DNA of 27,781 nucleotides from Planctomycetota bacterium (GTDB lineage Bacteria > Planctomycetota > PUPC01 > DSUN01), in NCBI GenBank assembly GCA_016872875.1, contig VGYW01000060.1, positions 1 to 27,781 on the forward strand. The letters run 5' to 3'. Shown here in pieces: positions 1 to 8,099 of the stretch. The notes under the pieces are model-generated. The model was not told the DNA's origin, did not search any database, and was given only the letters and a program-made list of their open reading frames with translations. Positions within the stretch are counted from its first letter, which is position 1, and each line of letters begins with the position of its first letter. The position numbers and the translations under genes are program-made.

Positions 1-3000
1 CCCGGCGAGGCGGCCCGCTCCCACAGGTTCACCGTGCTCCTCGACGCGCTCTTTGGCGCCCAGCCCGGCTTCATCGAGGAATACGTCCAGGGCATCGAGC
101 AATATCTGAAGGCTAAGGGGCAGGACCGAATTCTCCGTGGCCGCGCCGACCAGCTCTCCGGCAACCTGATCATCGAGTTCGAGACCGACCTTGGCAAGAA
201 GGACCGCGCGGCGCAGGCCGAGGAGCAGCTCAGGCGCTACACGGCTTGCGCCTGGTCCCAGGAGCCGCCCGCCCACCGCACCCGCTACGTCTGCCTTGCG
301 ACCGACGGGCGGCGCTTCCGCGCCTTCGCTCCCATCCCGCAGCGGCCCGACGACCCCGCCTGCGACCCGGCCGACGTCCGCCTCGCCCTCCTCGAAGAGC
401 TCGACGCTGGAAAGCCCGACTTCCCCTGGGCCAACCTCTACTTCTTCCTCGACCGCTACCTCCTCCGCAAAGAGGTGCTTCCGCCCACCAGCGAGCACGT
501 GGTGAAGGACTTCGGCCCCAGGAGCCACGCCTTCCAGGTGGCCGAGGCCGCCCTCCTGCGTGAATGGTGCCGCCTCAAGCCGCACCCCGAGTACGCCGTC
601 CGCTACGACACCTGGGAGAAGTACCTCCGCATCGTCTACGGCTCGGCCGTCGCCGACGACGCCCTCTTCATCCGCCACACCTACCTCGCCACCGTGGCCA
701 AGCTCATGGTCTGGCGGCGCATGACGCCCCCAGAGGAGCCGCCCGACAAGGGGACCGTCCAGGCGGTCCTCGAGGGCACCCATTTCAGGGAACGACTCAG
801 CGTGGAGAACTTCCTGGAGGAGGACTTCTTCTCGTGGGTTGCCCGTGAGGAGGCGGTGGCCACGGGCCAAGCCGTGTCGCGCGACATCGTCGCCTTGCTC
901 GCCAACTACAACCTGAGTGAGCTCTCGGAGGACGTACTGAAGGCTTTGTACGAGGGGCTTGTGGACCCTGCCACCCGCCACGACCTGGGGGAATACTACA
1001 CCCCCGACTGGCTGGCGCACCGCATCGTGCGGAGGGCGCTGGAGCCGAACCCGGAGGCATCGGTGTTGGACCCGGCCTGTGGCTCGGGCACTTTCCTCTA
1101 CATGGCCATCCGCGAGAAGCGGCGGCTTCTTGCCCACATGAAGCCCGCGGCCCTCACCGAGCACATTGTCGGCTCCGTCGTCGGCATGGACATTCATCCG
1201 TTGGCAGCCATCGTTGCAAAGGCCAACTACGTCCTCGGCCTCGGGGAATTGATGGCGCACTGCAAGCGCCGAGTCTCGATCCCCATCTACATGGCCAACA
1301 GCATTCGCCCCCCCGAGCACGAGGTGCGGCGGGAACTATGGCACCAAGTGGACTGCTATCGAGCCGAGATGGCTGACCGCGTGGTACACATCCCCAAGGA
1401 ACTGATTGAGGACCCCCAGAGGTGCGACCAGGCCATCGAGGCAGCCCACGGCTTTGCTCTCTCACCCGCTGAGGGGCGCGTGAGCGAGGGAGCTTTTGCC
1501 GAATACCTGGAGACCCGTCACCCAGGCCTGTGCGACAGGGCTGCTTCCCTCATCCTGTTCTCCGTGGCTCAGAGCCTTCATGAACTCATTCGCGAGAAGC
1601 GCGACAGCATTTGGGTCTTCGTCCTGAAGAACATCTACCGCCCCTTGCTCATGGCCGGGCGCTTCGACCTTCTTCTGGGCAATCCGCCGTGGCTCTCTTA
1701 CCGGTACGTCGAAAGGTCCGAATATCAAGAGTTCCTGAAGGCGCAGATCACCCGCGGATACGGCCTGCTGCGTGAGAAGGCGCACCTGGTCACTCAGTTG
1801 GAGCTCGGCTCGCTCTTTATGCTCCGATGCGCCGACCTCTATCTCAGGGAAGGCGGCGGCCTGGCCTTTGTCCTGCCCAAGAGCATCTTCTCCGCGGACC
1901 AGCACGACACCCTCCGCCGACGCTGCTTCAGGAGGCCGAAGCCGTTCACAGTCACCGGCCTCTGGGACCTTGAAGGCGTCTCTCCGCTCTTCAACACGTC
2001 CGCCGCCGTCCTCTTCGCCGCCAAGGCAGGCGGCGCACCGCCCGACGCGCCGATACCCGGCGAGGTCATCAAGGGACTCGTTCCCATCCGGAATGCCGCC
2101 CTGCCAGCAGCAGACGACGCGCTCGCGGCACATCGGGTGACGATTCGGCTTTCCACGATGGGCGAAAGGTCATTCTGGTCTACGGGGCCGGCCCGAAGAA
2201 CCGCGGGCAGCCTCTACAAAGAGCTGTTTGAGAATGGGGCCAATATCTATCCTCGATGCTTCTGGTTCACCGACCTGTGGCGGCACCCGGTGTTCGGCTT
2301 CGCCAGGACCTCTCCCTTCCTCACGTCGTCCCAGCGCGCACAGGAGGAGGCAAAGACTGCCTATCAGGGGTGTGTGGTCCAGGGACCTGTCGAGAGCCGG
2401 TTCGTCTACGCCACTTTGCTCCCTGTGGACATGCTCCCATTTGGTCATCTACGACTGCGCCAGATTGTCCTTCCCGCACTCGTTCGGCAGGGCACCTTCG
2501 CCGTGCTGGACGAGGAGCGAGCGGTGCGCGAGCACCACGTTGACTTGGCCAAATGGGTTAGAAAGGTGGAAGCGGAATGGGCTGCGCGCCGCGGCCCGAA
2601 AATCAGGGCCAGCGCGCTCCAATGGCTCGACTATCGCCGCAAGCTCTCCAGCCAGCGCCCGCACGCGCCGATTCGCCTTCTCTATGCGAAGTCGGGGACG
2701 CACCTTTGCGCGTGCGTCTTCTCGCAGTCCAGCGCCGCGCTCAAGCTCGAGCCTGGACTGAAGGCCCGGGGCTTCGCAGTTGACCACACGACGTACTATA
2801 TGGAGCCCGAGTCCGCGGACGAAGCACACTACCTGGCCGCCGTCCTCAACGCCCGCTCGGTTGACGAAGCCATCAAGGACGCGCAGGCCCGCGGTTTGTG
2901 GGGCGCGCGGCACATCCACACCAAGGTCCTCGACCTGCCGATTCCGCGGTTCGAGGAGGGGCGGAAGGCCCACGTGCGGCTGGCGGAACTGGGGGCGGGA

Positions 3001-3147
3001 TGCGCGGAGCGCGTGGCGGCCTGGGTGCGCTCAGGCGGGCCGGGCGAGACCCGCAGCACGGGCCTGCTGCGGCGCAAGGTGCGCGAGATGCTGGCCGATG
3101 AACTGGCCGAGATCGACTCGATCGTGAAGCCGATGCTGGCCCTATGA
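1..3147 (+). CDS. Eco57I-like N6-adenine DNA methyltransferase / type IIG restriction protein (5' partial)
   Basis: Probably methylates adenine in a specific DNA site and may also cut it. The reading frame is open to base 1. The first start-like codon is a GTG at 34, but in-frame residues before it (ending in HRFT) look like part of the protein, so the true start is probably outside the window. Numbered from 34, the N-terminus carries a PD-(D/E)XK-like segment (GRADQLSGNLIIEFETDL, about residues 36-53), as in many Eco57I-like enzymes. SAM-binding motif X region is EYYTP (about 320), motif I is LDPACGSGTF (about 346), and catalytic motif IV is GNPPW (about 548). The roughly 200 residues between motifs I and IV are typical of large single-chain enzymes. 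The C-terminal third should hold target recognition. It is followed closely by a SEC-C gene. Restriction activity is inference, because the nuclease-like stretch reads EFE where many members have ExK. Confidence 0.85.
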   Translation, partial: PGEAARSHRFTVLLDALFGAQPGFIEEYVQGIEQYLKAKGQDRILRGRADQLSGNLIIEFETDLGKKDRAAQAEEQLRRYTACAWSQEPPAHRTRYVCLATDGRRFRAFAPIPQRPDDPACDPADVRLALLEELDAGKPDFPWANLYFFLDRYLLRKEVLPPTSEHVVKDFGPRSHAFQVAEAALLREWCRLKPHPEYAVRYDTWEKYLRIVYGSAVADDALFIRHTYLATVAKLMVWRRMTPPEEPPDKGTVQAVLEGTHFRERLSVENFLEEDFFSWVAREEAVATGQAVSRDIVALLANYNLSELSEDVLKALYEGLVDPATRHDLGEYYTPDWLAHRIVRRALEPNPEASVLDPACGSGTFLYMAIREKRRLLAHMKPAALTEHIVGSVVGMDIHPLAAIVAKANYVLGLGELMAHCKRRVSIPIYMANSIRPPEHEVRRELWHQVDCYRAEMADRVVHIPKELIEDPQRCDQAIEAAHGFALSPAEGRVSEGAFAEYLETRHPGLCDRAASLILFSVAQSLHELIREKRDSIWVFVLKNIYRPLLMAGRFDLLLGNPPWLSYRYVERSEYQEFLKAQITRGYGLLREKAHLVTQLELGSLFMLRCADLYLREGGGLAFVLPKSIFSADQHDTLRRRCFRRPKPFTVTGLWDLEGVSPLFNTSAAVLFAAKAGGAPPDAPIPGEVIKGLVPIRNAALPAADDALAAHRVTIRLSTMGERSFWSTGPARRTAGSLYKELFENGANIYPRCFWFTDLWRHPVFGFARTSPFLTSSQRAQEEAKTAYQGCVVQGPVESRFVYATLLPVDMLPFGHLRLRQIVLPALVRQGTFAVLDEERAVREHHVDLAKWVRKVEAEWAARRGPKIRASALQWLDYRRKLSSQRPHAPIRLLYAKSGTHLCACVFSQSSAALKLEPGLKARGFAVDHTTYYMEPESADEAHYLAAVLNARSVDEAIKDAQARGLWGARHIHTKVLDLPIPRFEEGRKAHVRLAELGAGCAERVAAWVRSGGPGETRSTGLLRRKVREMLADELAEIDSIVKPMLAL

Positions 3148-3166
3148 AGGAGAAGGGAGATACGCA

Positions 3167-4519
3167 ATGGCCGTCGGCCGCAACGACCCCTGCCCGTGCG
3201 GCAGCAGGAAGAAGTACAAGAAGTGCTGCATGAAGAAGGAACAGGCGGCGCCGCCTCCCCCGGAGGGAATCACGCCCGAAGAGGTCTGGGCCGCCGCGAA
3301 CCGCGCTTTCGGCAAAGAACGCAGCGCGGCGGACCCCTTCTGGAGAGAGTTCGAGGGGAGAACCTATGAGGGCCGGATCGAGCTCTTCCTGGAGAACGTG
3401 GGCGACAGGGAGAAGATGGCCCAGGGGACGGCCTACGAGATGCTCGCGGCGATCACCGGGGAGGCGATGGGCCGAAGGGATTGGGACAGGATCAACTCCC
3501 TCGTAGGAGCCCTCCGCGAGCGTCAGCCCGCGGTGTTCGAGGTGGACGCGCCCTTCTACCTGCGCTGGATGATGATCACGGCGCTGGCCGCTGGGGACGC
3601 CGAGCGCCTACGCGCCTGCGCGCGCGACCTGGGTGAAAGGGGGGGCAAGGACGTTGACACGACCTACAACGCGATCAGCCTCCTCGCCTATCACGGGCAG
3701 TTGCCCGCCATCCTGGACCTCATGCGCCTGGCGTGGCCGAAGGTGCAGGAGGCCCCGGGTCTGATGTCCTGGGTCGTGCCCGAGTTCGCCGCTATGCTCC
3801 GCCTCTATGAGGTCCTCGACTACCTGGAGCACACCGCGTCGCCCGACGCGAGCGATCCCGAGCTCTTGCGCCGCCTGGAGTTCGACGAAGACTTCGAGCC
3901 GGGCAATCTGCCCACGGCGCTCGATGACCTGTCGGGCAGAGCCACGAGGGTCTGGACCCTGGACGACTTCAAGGTTTCGAGGTGCCGGGACGAGTACGGC
4001 GACGAACGGCCCGGGTGGAAGCTCACCAGGGCCGCTCAGGAAAACCTCAACGCCCTCTGCAACCAGTTCGTGGCGTACCTTCATGGGCGGGGCATGTCCT
4101 ACACGAGGGCCGACCTGGGCGCGAGCGAGCTCCACAACTACGTCCCCATGCGGCTCGCGGGAGAGCTGCGCGAGCGGGAGAGCATGCTGGAGTCCGTCGC
4201 GCGCGCGCGCGCGGGCAGGCCAAAGCCCCGATACGCCCTGCACCTGCCCGACAACGTCCTTTGCCCGGACAGCGAGACCCTCGACGTGTTCCTGGGGCAC
4301 CTCCTCCACTTCATCAATCCCCAGTGCCACAAGGCCGCGGCGGCCATGGAGGTCGTGCCGGCATGGCTGAGCTTCCTCCAGGAGCGGGGCCTCCTCGACG
4401 CCGAGACCGCCGCCGACGCCCTGCCCGAGATGAAGGAGCTGAGCGCCACCCTGGCCAACCTCCTCGAAGCCCAGTCGAGCGACCCCCTCCTCGGCCCGGC
4501 GCTCAGGAACTGGGCGTGA
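3167..4519 (+). CDS. SEC-C motif protein of unknown function
   Basis: The N-terminus is a textbook SEC-C zinc-binding motif (NDPCPCGSRKKYKKCC, residues 6-21, ligands C9, C11, C20, C21), as found at the end of SecA and in many unrelated proteins. The remaining ~425 residues are acidic, predicted helical, and not recognised by me. The ATG at 3167 is preceded by a strong ribosome site (AAGGAGAAGGGA, 3148-3159 region), and only 19 nt separate it from the methyltransferase stop, so the two are probably cotranscribed. The SEC-C motif suggests protein or nucleic-acid contact but not a specific job. A (CG)n-rich stretch near 4201-4214 simply encodes alternating Ala/Arg. Confidence 0.85.
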   Translation: MAVGRNDPCPCGSRKKYKKCCMKKEQAAPPPPEGITPEEVWAAANRAFGKERSAADPFWREFEGRTYEGRIELFLENVGDREKMAQGTAYEMLAAITGEAMGRRDWDRINSLVGALRERQPAVFEVDAPFYLRWMMITALAAGDAERLRACARDLGERGGKDVDTTYNAISLLAYHGQLPAILDLMRLAWPKVQEAPGLMSWVVPEFAAMLRLYEVLDYLEHTASPDASDPELLRRLEFDEDFEPGNLPTALDDLSGRATRVWTLDDFKVSRCRDEYGDERPGWKLTRAAQENLNALCNQFVAYLHGRGMSYTRADLGASELHNYVPMRLAGELRERESMLESVARARAGRPKPRYALHLPDNVLCPDSETLDVFLGHLLHFINPQCHKAAAAMEVVPAWLSFLQERGLLDAETAADALPEMKELSATLANLLEAQSSDPLLGPALRNWA

Positions 4520-4577
4520 CCCCGTCGCCCTGAGGGTGCCACCCCGCGTGCGGCAAGTGCATGCGTTGCCTTGTGTG

Positions 4578-4632
4578 ACGTAGCCCGCCCCTCCGGGGCG
4601 GCAGGATTCCGCCTCGGAGAGGCGGGCTACGT
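4578..4632. repeat. Palindromic element between convergent genes
   Basis: The arms ACGTAGCCCGCC (4578-4589) and GGCGGGCTACGT (4621-4632) are perfect reverse complements, enclosing a GC-rich centre that also folds. It sits between the convergent SEC-C and SNF2 genes. It may end transcription from both sides, but no T-run follows either arm, so it is called a repeat rather than a terminator. The rest of 4520-4673 shows nothing else. Confidence 0.7.
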
Positions 4633-4673
4633 CCGCACGATGATTCTCACCACGTTCCCCAGCAGAAAACCAT

Positions 4674-7130
4674 TCAGTCCCGTCTCGGAGCGCCAGAGGT
4701 GAAGCCTTTGAGGAACTCGGCAAGGGGGGCGAGGGCGGAGACGGCGGTCTGGATGAGCTTGGGGTCGGGGACGGGGATTCTGAGATAGGAGCGGCCGGTT
4801 CTCTGGTCAGTTTCGATGAGGGAGGCGGCGGGGGAGGCGCCGCGCTCGCGTCCGCCGGCCAGGGTGTCGCCGAGTTGGCGCAGGAAGGCTGCGCCGGCCT
4901 CGATGAGGGGCTGGAAGGGCGACGGGGCAGGGGAGGGGGCGGCCGGCTCTCGCTTTCCACGGGTAACCACGGCCGCTTCCTCTTCGGGCTCTTCCTCGGC
5001 CTCCTCGGGCGGCTCGGGGGCCTCGCGGACCGCGGGGGGCACCGCCTGGGTGATGCTCTCGACCTGCTTCATGAAGCGCTTGAGGCGGTCCTCGCCCATG
5101 AAGATGCTGTCCTCGCCGCCGTCGAGGACGCCTGCGAAGAGCGAGCTCTTGAAGGCGAGGACGTTGAGCATGCCGTGCTCGATGGTGCCCTCGGAGACGA
5201 AGTTGACGACGCGGACCGGGCGGTGCTGGCCAATGCGGTGGACGCGGCCGATGCGCTGCTCCAGGACGGCGGGGTTCCAGGGAAGGTCGAGGTTGATGAT
5301 GGTGGAGGCGGCCTGGAGGTTGAGGCCGGTGCCGCCGGCGTCGGTGGAGAGGAACACCCGCTTGTCGGGGTCCTCGCGGAACGAGATGAGGAGGTCGCGG
5401 CGCTGCTTGGCGGGCACGCCGCCGTGGAGGTACTCGAAGCCGACGGAGCGGTCCTCGAGCCGCTCGGCCACGAGGTCGTTCATGCGGGTCCACTGGCTGA
5501 AGATGACGACTTTGTTTTCGGGGCGCTCGAAGATCTCGCCGAGGAGGACGGCCAGCTCGTCCACCTTGGGCCCGAAACGGGTCTGGTGGTCCACGAGGTA
5601 GGTGTTGTCGCAGGCCATGCGCATGCGCTGGAGTGCGATGGTGAGGCGGTTCTGGTCGGCCTCGGTGAGGAAGCCGTAGCGGCGCCACTTGTTGACGATC
5701 CTGACCACGATCTCGTGGTTCTCCTGGTGAATCTCCATCTGCTGCTCGGTCATCGGCACGAAGAAGTTCTTGTCCATACGCTCGGGGAGCTGGAGGAGGA
5801 CGTCCTTCTTCGTGCGGCGCAGGAGGATGGGGGCAAGGGTGGTGCCGATGGAGCTGAGGTCCTTGTAGCCGACCACGCGGCTCGTCTCGCCGTCAGTGAC
5901 CTGGTGCGCCTGGAGGAAGCTGAAGAGCGGCCCGAGGCGGTAGCGGTCAACGAACTCCACGATGGAGTGGAGCTCTTCGAGGCGGTTTTCGAGGGGGGTG
6001 CCGGTGAGGACGATGGCGTAGGGGGCGGCGATGCGTTTGACGCTCTGTGCGCGGCGGGTGCGCCAGTTCTTGATCCGCTGCGCCTCGTCCAGGATCACCA
6101 CGTCGGGCGCCAGCTCCTCGAGCGCCTTCAGGTCGCGGTGCACAACGTCGTAGTTCACGATCTTGTAGAACGAATCCCCAGCGTAGAGCGCGCGGCGGGT
6201 GTGGGAGAGTCCCTCGACCACCGTGGCGGAGCGGCCGCAGAACTTCTCGATCTCGCTCTTCCACTGGTACTTGAGCGAGGCTGGGCAGACGATGAGGGCG
6301 CGCTGCGCGCCGAAGTCGGACGCGAGGACCTCGACGGCGGCGATGGCCTGGACGGTCTTTCCGAGGCCCATCTCGTCGGCGAGGAGCGCGCGGCCCGCGC
6401 GCGCGACGAAGAGTGCCCCGTCACGCTGGTAGGGGTAGAGGGGCACCTTGAGGAGCTCGGCGAGGCGCCTCTCGCCCTGGCCGTCCCCGTAGCGCTCGCC
6501 GATTGCGGCCTGGCGGCGGGCCGCGTCGCGGACCTCCGCGATGAGCGAGAGGGCGTCGTCGTAGCAGCGCACCTCGTGGCCCAGGCCGGCCGTGTCGCCC
6601 AGGAAGCGCTCGAAGGTGGCGAAGGCCTCGGGGCGCAGGAGGCCGTGAGGGTCGAAGTGGCCCGCGGCCACGCTGCGGAACGCCGGCGGAGCCTCGCTGC
6701 CGACCGAGAGCGCCACGCGGCGCTGGGCGCCATAGCGGACGTAGACCTCCGAGAAGGGGGGCGAGTAGCCTGCCTGAAGGAGCGCGCGCCTCCGACGCGT
6801 CCGCCCCAGGCGGGCCAGCGTGAACTCGATGTGCTTGCAGGTGCCGAGGGTGTTCACCGCGAAGTCGGGGCAGGAGCAGAAGTTCACCCCCAGCGCCTCG
6901 CCGCGAACCGCCACGCGATACGTCCGCTCGGTCTGGGGGTTCGTGACTGCGAACTCGGAGAAGAGGGGGTCGGTTCCGAGGTTCTGAAGGTCGTAGTTCT
7001 GCTCGCGTCCGAACTGCCGGCGGAGGGCGATCTGCCACTCCTCCACCGACATCCCGTCGGGCCTGTGAGTTCGGGAGAGCTTGCGCGGCTTGGCCTTGGC
7101 CGCGGGCTTGGCTTGGACTGGCTGCTTCAT
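4674..7130 (-). CDS. SWIM zinc finger and SNF2-family helicase-like ATPase
   Basis: An 818-residue ATP-dependent DNA translocase of the SNF2 group. The order is a basic N-terminal tail rich in K/A/P; a SWIM zinc finger with C85, C87, C98 and H100; SNF2 N-lobe with motif I DEMGLGKT (252-259), motif II DEAQ (348-351) and motif III GTPLEN (377-382); then the C-lobe with STDAGGTGLNLQ and QRIGRVHRIGQ (motifs V and VI). An acidic E/P linker and a ~100-residue tail follow. The frame extends to a TTG at 7169, but the ATG at 7130 has a GGAG site (spacing about 11) and starts the KQPVQAKPAAKAK tail, so it is preferred. Members of this family remodel or translocate along DNA without strand separation. 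It stands alone on its strand, convergent with the methyltransferase/SEC-C pair. Specific role unknown. Confidence 0.92.
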   Translation of the reverse strand: MKQPVQAKPAAKAKPRKLSRTHRPDGMSVEEWQIALRRQFGREQNYDLQNLGTDPLFSEFAVTNPQTERTYRVAVRGEALGVNFCSCPDFAVNTLGTCKHIEFTLARLGRTRRRRALLQAGYSPPFSEVYVRYGAQRRVALSVGSEAPPAFRSVAAGHFDPHGLLRPEAFATFERFLGDTAGLGHEVRCYDDALSLIAEVRDAARRQAAIGERYGDGQGERRLAELLKVPLYPYQRDGALFVARAGRALLADEMGLGKTVQAIAAVEVLASDFGAQRALIVCPASLKYQWKSEIEKFCGRSATVVEGLSHTRRALYAGDSFYKIVNYDVVHRDLKALEELAPDVVILDEAQRIKNWRTRRAQSVKRIAAPYAIVLTGTPLENRLEELHSIVEFVDRYRLGPLFSFLQAHQVTDGETSRVVGYKDLSSIGTTLAPILLRRTKKDVLLQLPERMDKNFFVPMTEQQMEIHQENHEIVVRIVNKWRRYGFLTEADQNRLTIALQRMRMACDNTYLVDHQTRFGPKVDELAVLLGEIFERPENKVVIFSQWTRMNDLVAERLEDRSVGFEYLHGGVPAKQRRDLLISFREDPDKRVFLSTDAGGTGLNLQAASTIINLDLPWNPAVLEQRIGRVHRIGQHRPVRVVNFVSEGTIEHGMLNVLAFKSSLFAGVLDGGEDSIFMGEDRLKRFMKQVESITQAVPPAVREAPEPPEEAEEEPEEEAAVVTRGKREPAAPSPAPSPFQPLIEAGAAFLRQLGDTLAGGRERGASPAASLIETDQRTGRSYLRIPVPDPKLIQTAVSALAPLAEFLKGFTSGAPRRD

Positions 7131-7170
7131 GGCTTCTTCGCTCCGTGATGCTGTGCCTGTGAAAGACAAG

Positions 7171-7199
7171 AGGATAGCGCGGGTGCCCGCAGGAGTCCA
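7171..7199 (-). promoter_or_regulatory. Weak candidate promoter for the SNF2 gene
   Basis: On the minus strand TGGACT (7194-7199) and TATCCT (7171-7176) are separated by 17 nt, about 40 nt before the preferred ATG. Each box matches consensus at four of six bases, so this is only a suggestion. Confidence 0.3.
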
Positions 7200-7245
7200 G
7201 CGCGGATCTCGTCGTGGGGCAATGCCTCAGTTCCGAGGGGCACTC

Positions 7246-7300
7246 CTCCCGCGGGCTTCCGCGCCCGCGGGAGGCTATGCCCGCGGCAACCTCCCGCGGG
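7246..7300. repeat. CTCCCGCGGG hairpin plus an extra copy
   Basis: CTCCCGCGGG at 7246-7255 and its exact reverse complement at 7264-7273 form a 10-bp stem with an 8-nt loop. A second direct copy of CTCCCGCGGG lies at 7291-7300. It is upstream of the SNF2 gene in the divergent intergenic region. Confidence 0.65.
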
Positions 7301-7350
7301 TCAGGGAACCCGCCGGAGAGCTCGCCACACCACCCACAGTTGAATGGCCA

Positions 7351-7535
7351 AGTGTCACAACCTCTCAGACACTTTGCGACGGTGGAACGGCGATGGCTCA
7401 AGGCACCGTGGACGTTTTCTCCCAAGTTCCCATCACCTGTGGCTGTGGGGACTTGGGAGAAAACGTCCACGGCCCCACAGGCAGATCGTTCGGTCGCCAT
7501 CCCCCAACAGAAAGTGTCTGACAAGCTCTGACACT
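7351..7535. repeat. Nested multi-hairpin fold-back element
   Basis: The inner hairpin has 26-nt arms (7406-7431 and 7447-7472) that differ at one position, around a 15-nt loop. The outer arms 7351-7375 and 7511-7535 match as reverse complements at 21 of 25 positions. Each outer arm is itself a small hairpin bounded by AGTGTC and GACACT. The layout resembles a miniature inverted-repeat or compound palindromic element. No coding potential was seen. Confidence 0.8.
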
Positions 7536-7701
7536 TACCCGTTGAAGGATTACGTCTTGGGTGCGACAGCGAGTTCCCGCACCAGGGGGTCCCTCTGGCC
7601 GGACCCACTGAGCTCGTCTCGGTATGGCCCTCTCGCGGCGCAGGAATGCGGGCCGCCCGAGGGAGCCGATGGCCCGGCATGGGGCGATGGCGTTGTGCGA
7701 G

Positions 7702-7737
7702 CGATGCTCAAACATTCTATAGAATGTTTGAGCATCG
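7702..7737. repeat. Perfect 36-bp palindrome, copy 1
   Basis: Bases 7702-7737 are an uninterrupted perfect palindrome centred between 7719 and 7720. The half-site is CGATGCTCAAACATTCTA. Flanking sequence extends the symmetry imperfectly to about 7685-7762 (GATGGCG on the left, CGCCATC on the right). It shares its central 24 bp with copy 2, whose centre is 81 bp away. Confidence 0.9.
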
Positions 7738-7781
7738 TGCCGTGCCGCACGCAAGCGCCATCGGCGCGCTCTTGGTGCCGG

Positions 7782-7819
7782 GGGATAGTCAAACATTCTA
7801 TAGAATGTTTGACTATCCC
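7782..7819. repeat. Perfect 38-bp palindrome, copy 2
   Basis: Bases 7782-7819 are an uninterrupted palindrome centred between 7800 and 7801. The inner half-site TCAAACATTCTA is identical to copy 1, but the outer 7 bp (GGGATAG) differ and are still perfectly symmetric. It could be a protein-binding site, a mobile palindromic unit or a hairpin. No T-run suggests a terminator. Confidence 0.9.
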
Positions 7820-7841
7820 ACGCCCTCGTGTACGGAGGGGT

Positions 7842-7904
7842 GCCGAGTTCTGGTCGCCGCCGCGCAGGAGCGGCCAGTGATCGCGCCCCCGAGGCGAACT
7901 CGGC
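7842..7904. repeat. Short inverted repeat GCCGAGTTC / GAACTCGGC
   Basis: Perfect 9-bp arms at 7842-7850 and 7896-7904 enclose 45 nt of GC-rich sequence with further local pairing. It continues the run of palindromes in this intergenic region. Confidence 0.5.
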
Positions 7905-7973
7905 GGAGGTGATCCGCGGTGTGCGGGTCCCCACTATCGCACCTTCTTCTCCTTCCTGAACCGCACCAGCGCC

Positions 7974-8020
7974 TCGTCCTCGATTCCGTTCTTCACAGCC
8001 GGCCGCAGAGCCGAGGACGA
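7974..8020. repeat. Degenerate TCGTCCTCG fold-back
   Basis: TCGTCCTCG (7974-7982) and CGAGGACGA (8012-8020) are perfect reverse complements around a 29-nt loop. It looks like a short relative of the two longer CGTCCT/AGGACG fold-backs at 26855-26948 and 27681-27781. Confidence 0.55.
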
Positions 8021-8035
8021 TTGGGGCCGGGTGCG

Positions 8036-8075
8036 TTGACTAACCTCCGGGCCTTTCATATACTTGGTTTAGTAT
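8036..8075 (+). promoter_or_regulatory. Sigma70-type promoter with overlapping inverted repeat, for the kinase-like gene
   Basis: TTGACT (8036-8041) and TATACT (8059-8064) are spaced by exactly 17 nt, about 35 nt before the ATG at 8100. An inverted repeat ATACT-N6-AGTAT (8060-8075) covers the -10 box and the expected start of transcription, so a repressor could bind there. Confidence 0.65.
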
Positions 8076-8099
8076 GGGAGCCGACGTGGAGCGTGCGTG

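Noticed and set aside
4578..4632. Rho-independent terminator
   Set aside because: The stem is strong, but no T-run follows on either strand.
4875..7148. 757-codon plus-strand ORF opposite the SNF2 gene
   Set aside because: It is antisense to clear SNF2 motifs, and its product is a biased V/A/E/G-rich sequence, as expected from the complement of a GC-rich gene.
7702..7737. Rho-independent terminator
   Set aside because: The perfect stem has no loop of its own and no following T-run, and it is not placed directly after a gene.
7398..7934. Overlapping ORFs of up to 178 codons in the divergent intergenic region
   Set aside because: They consist largely of translated palindromes, appear on both strands with similar length, and lack ribosome sites or domains.
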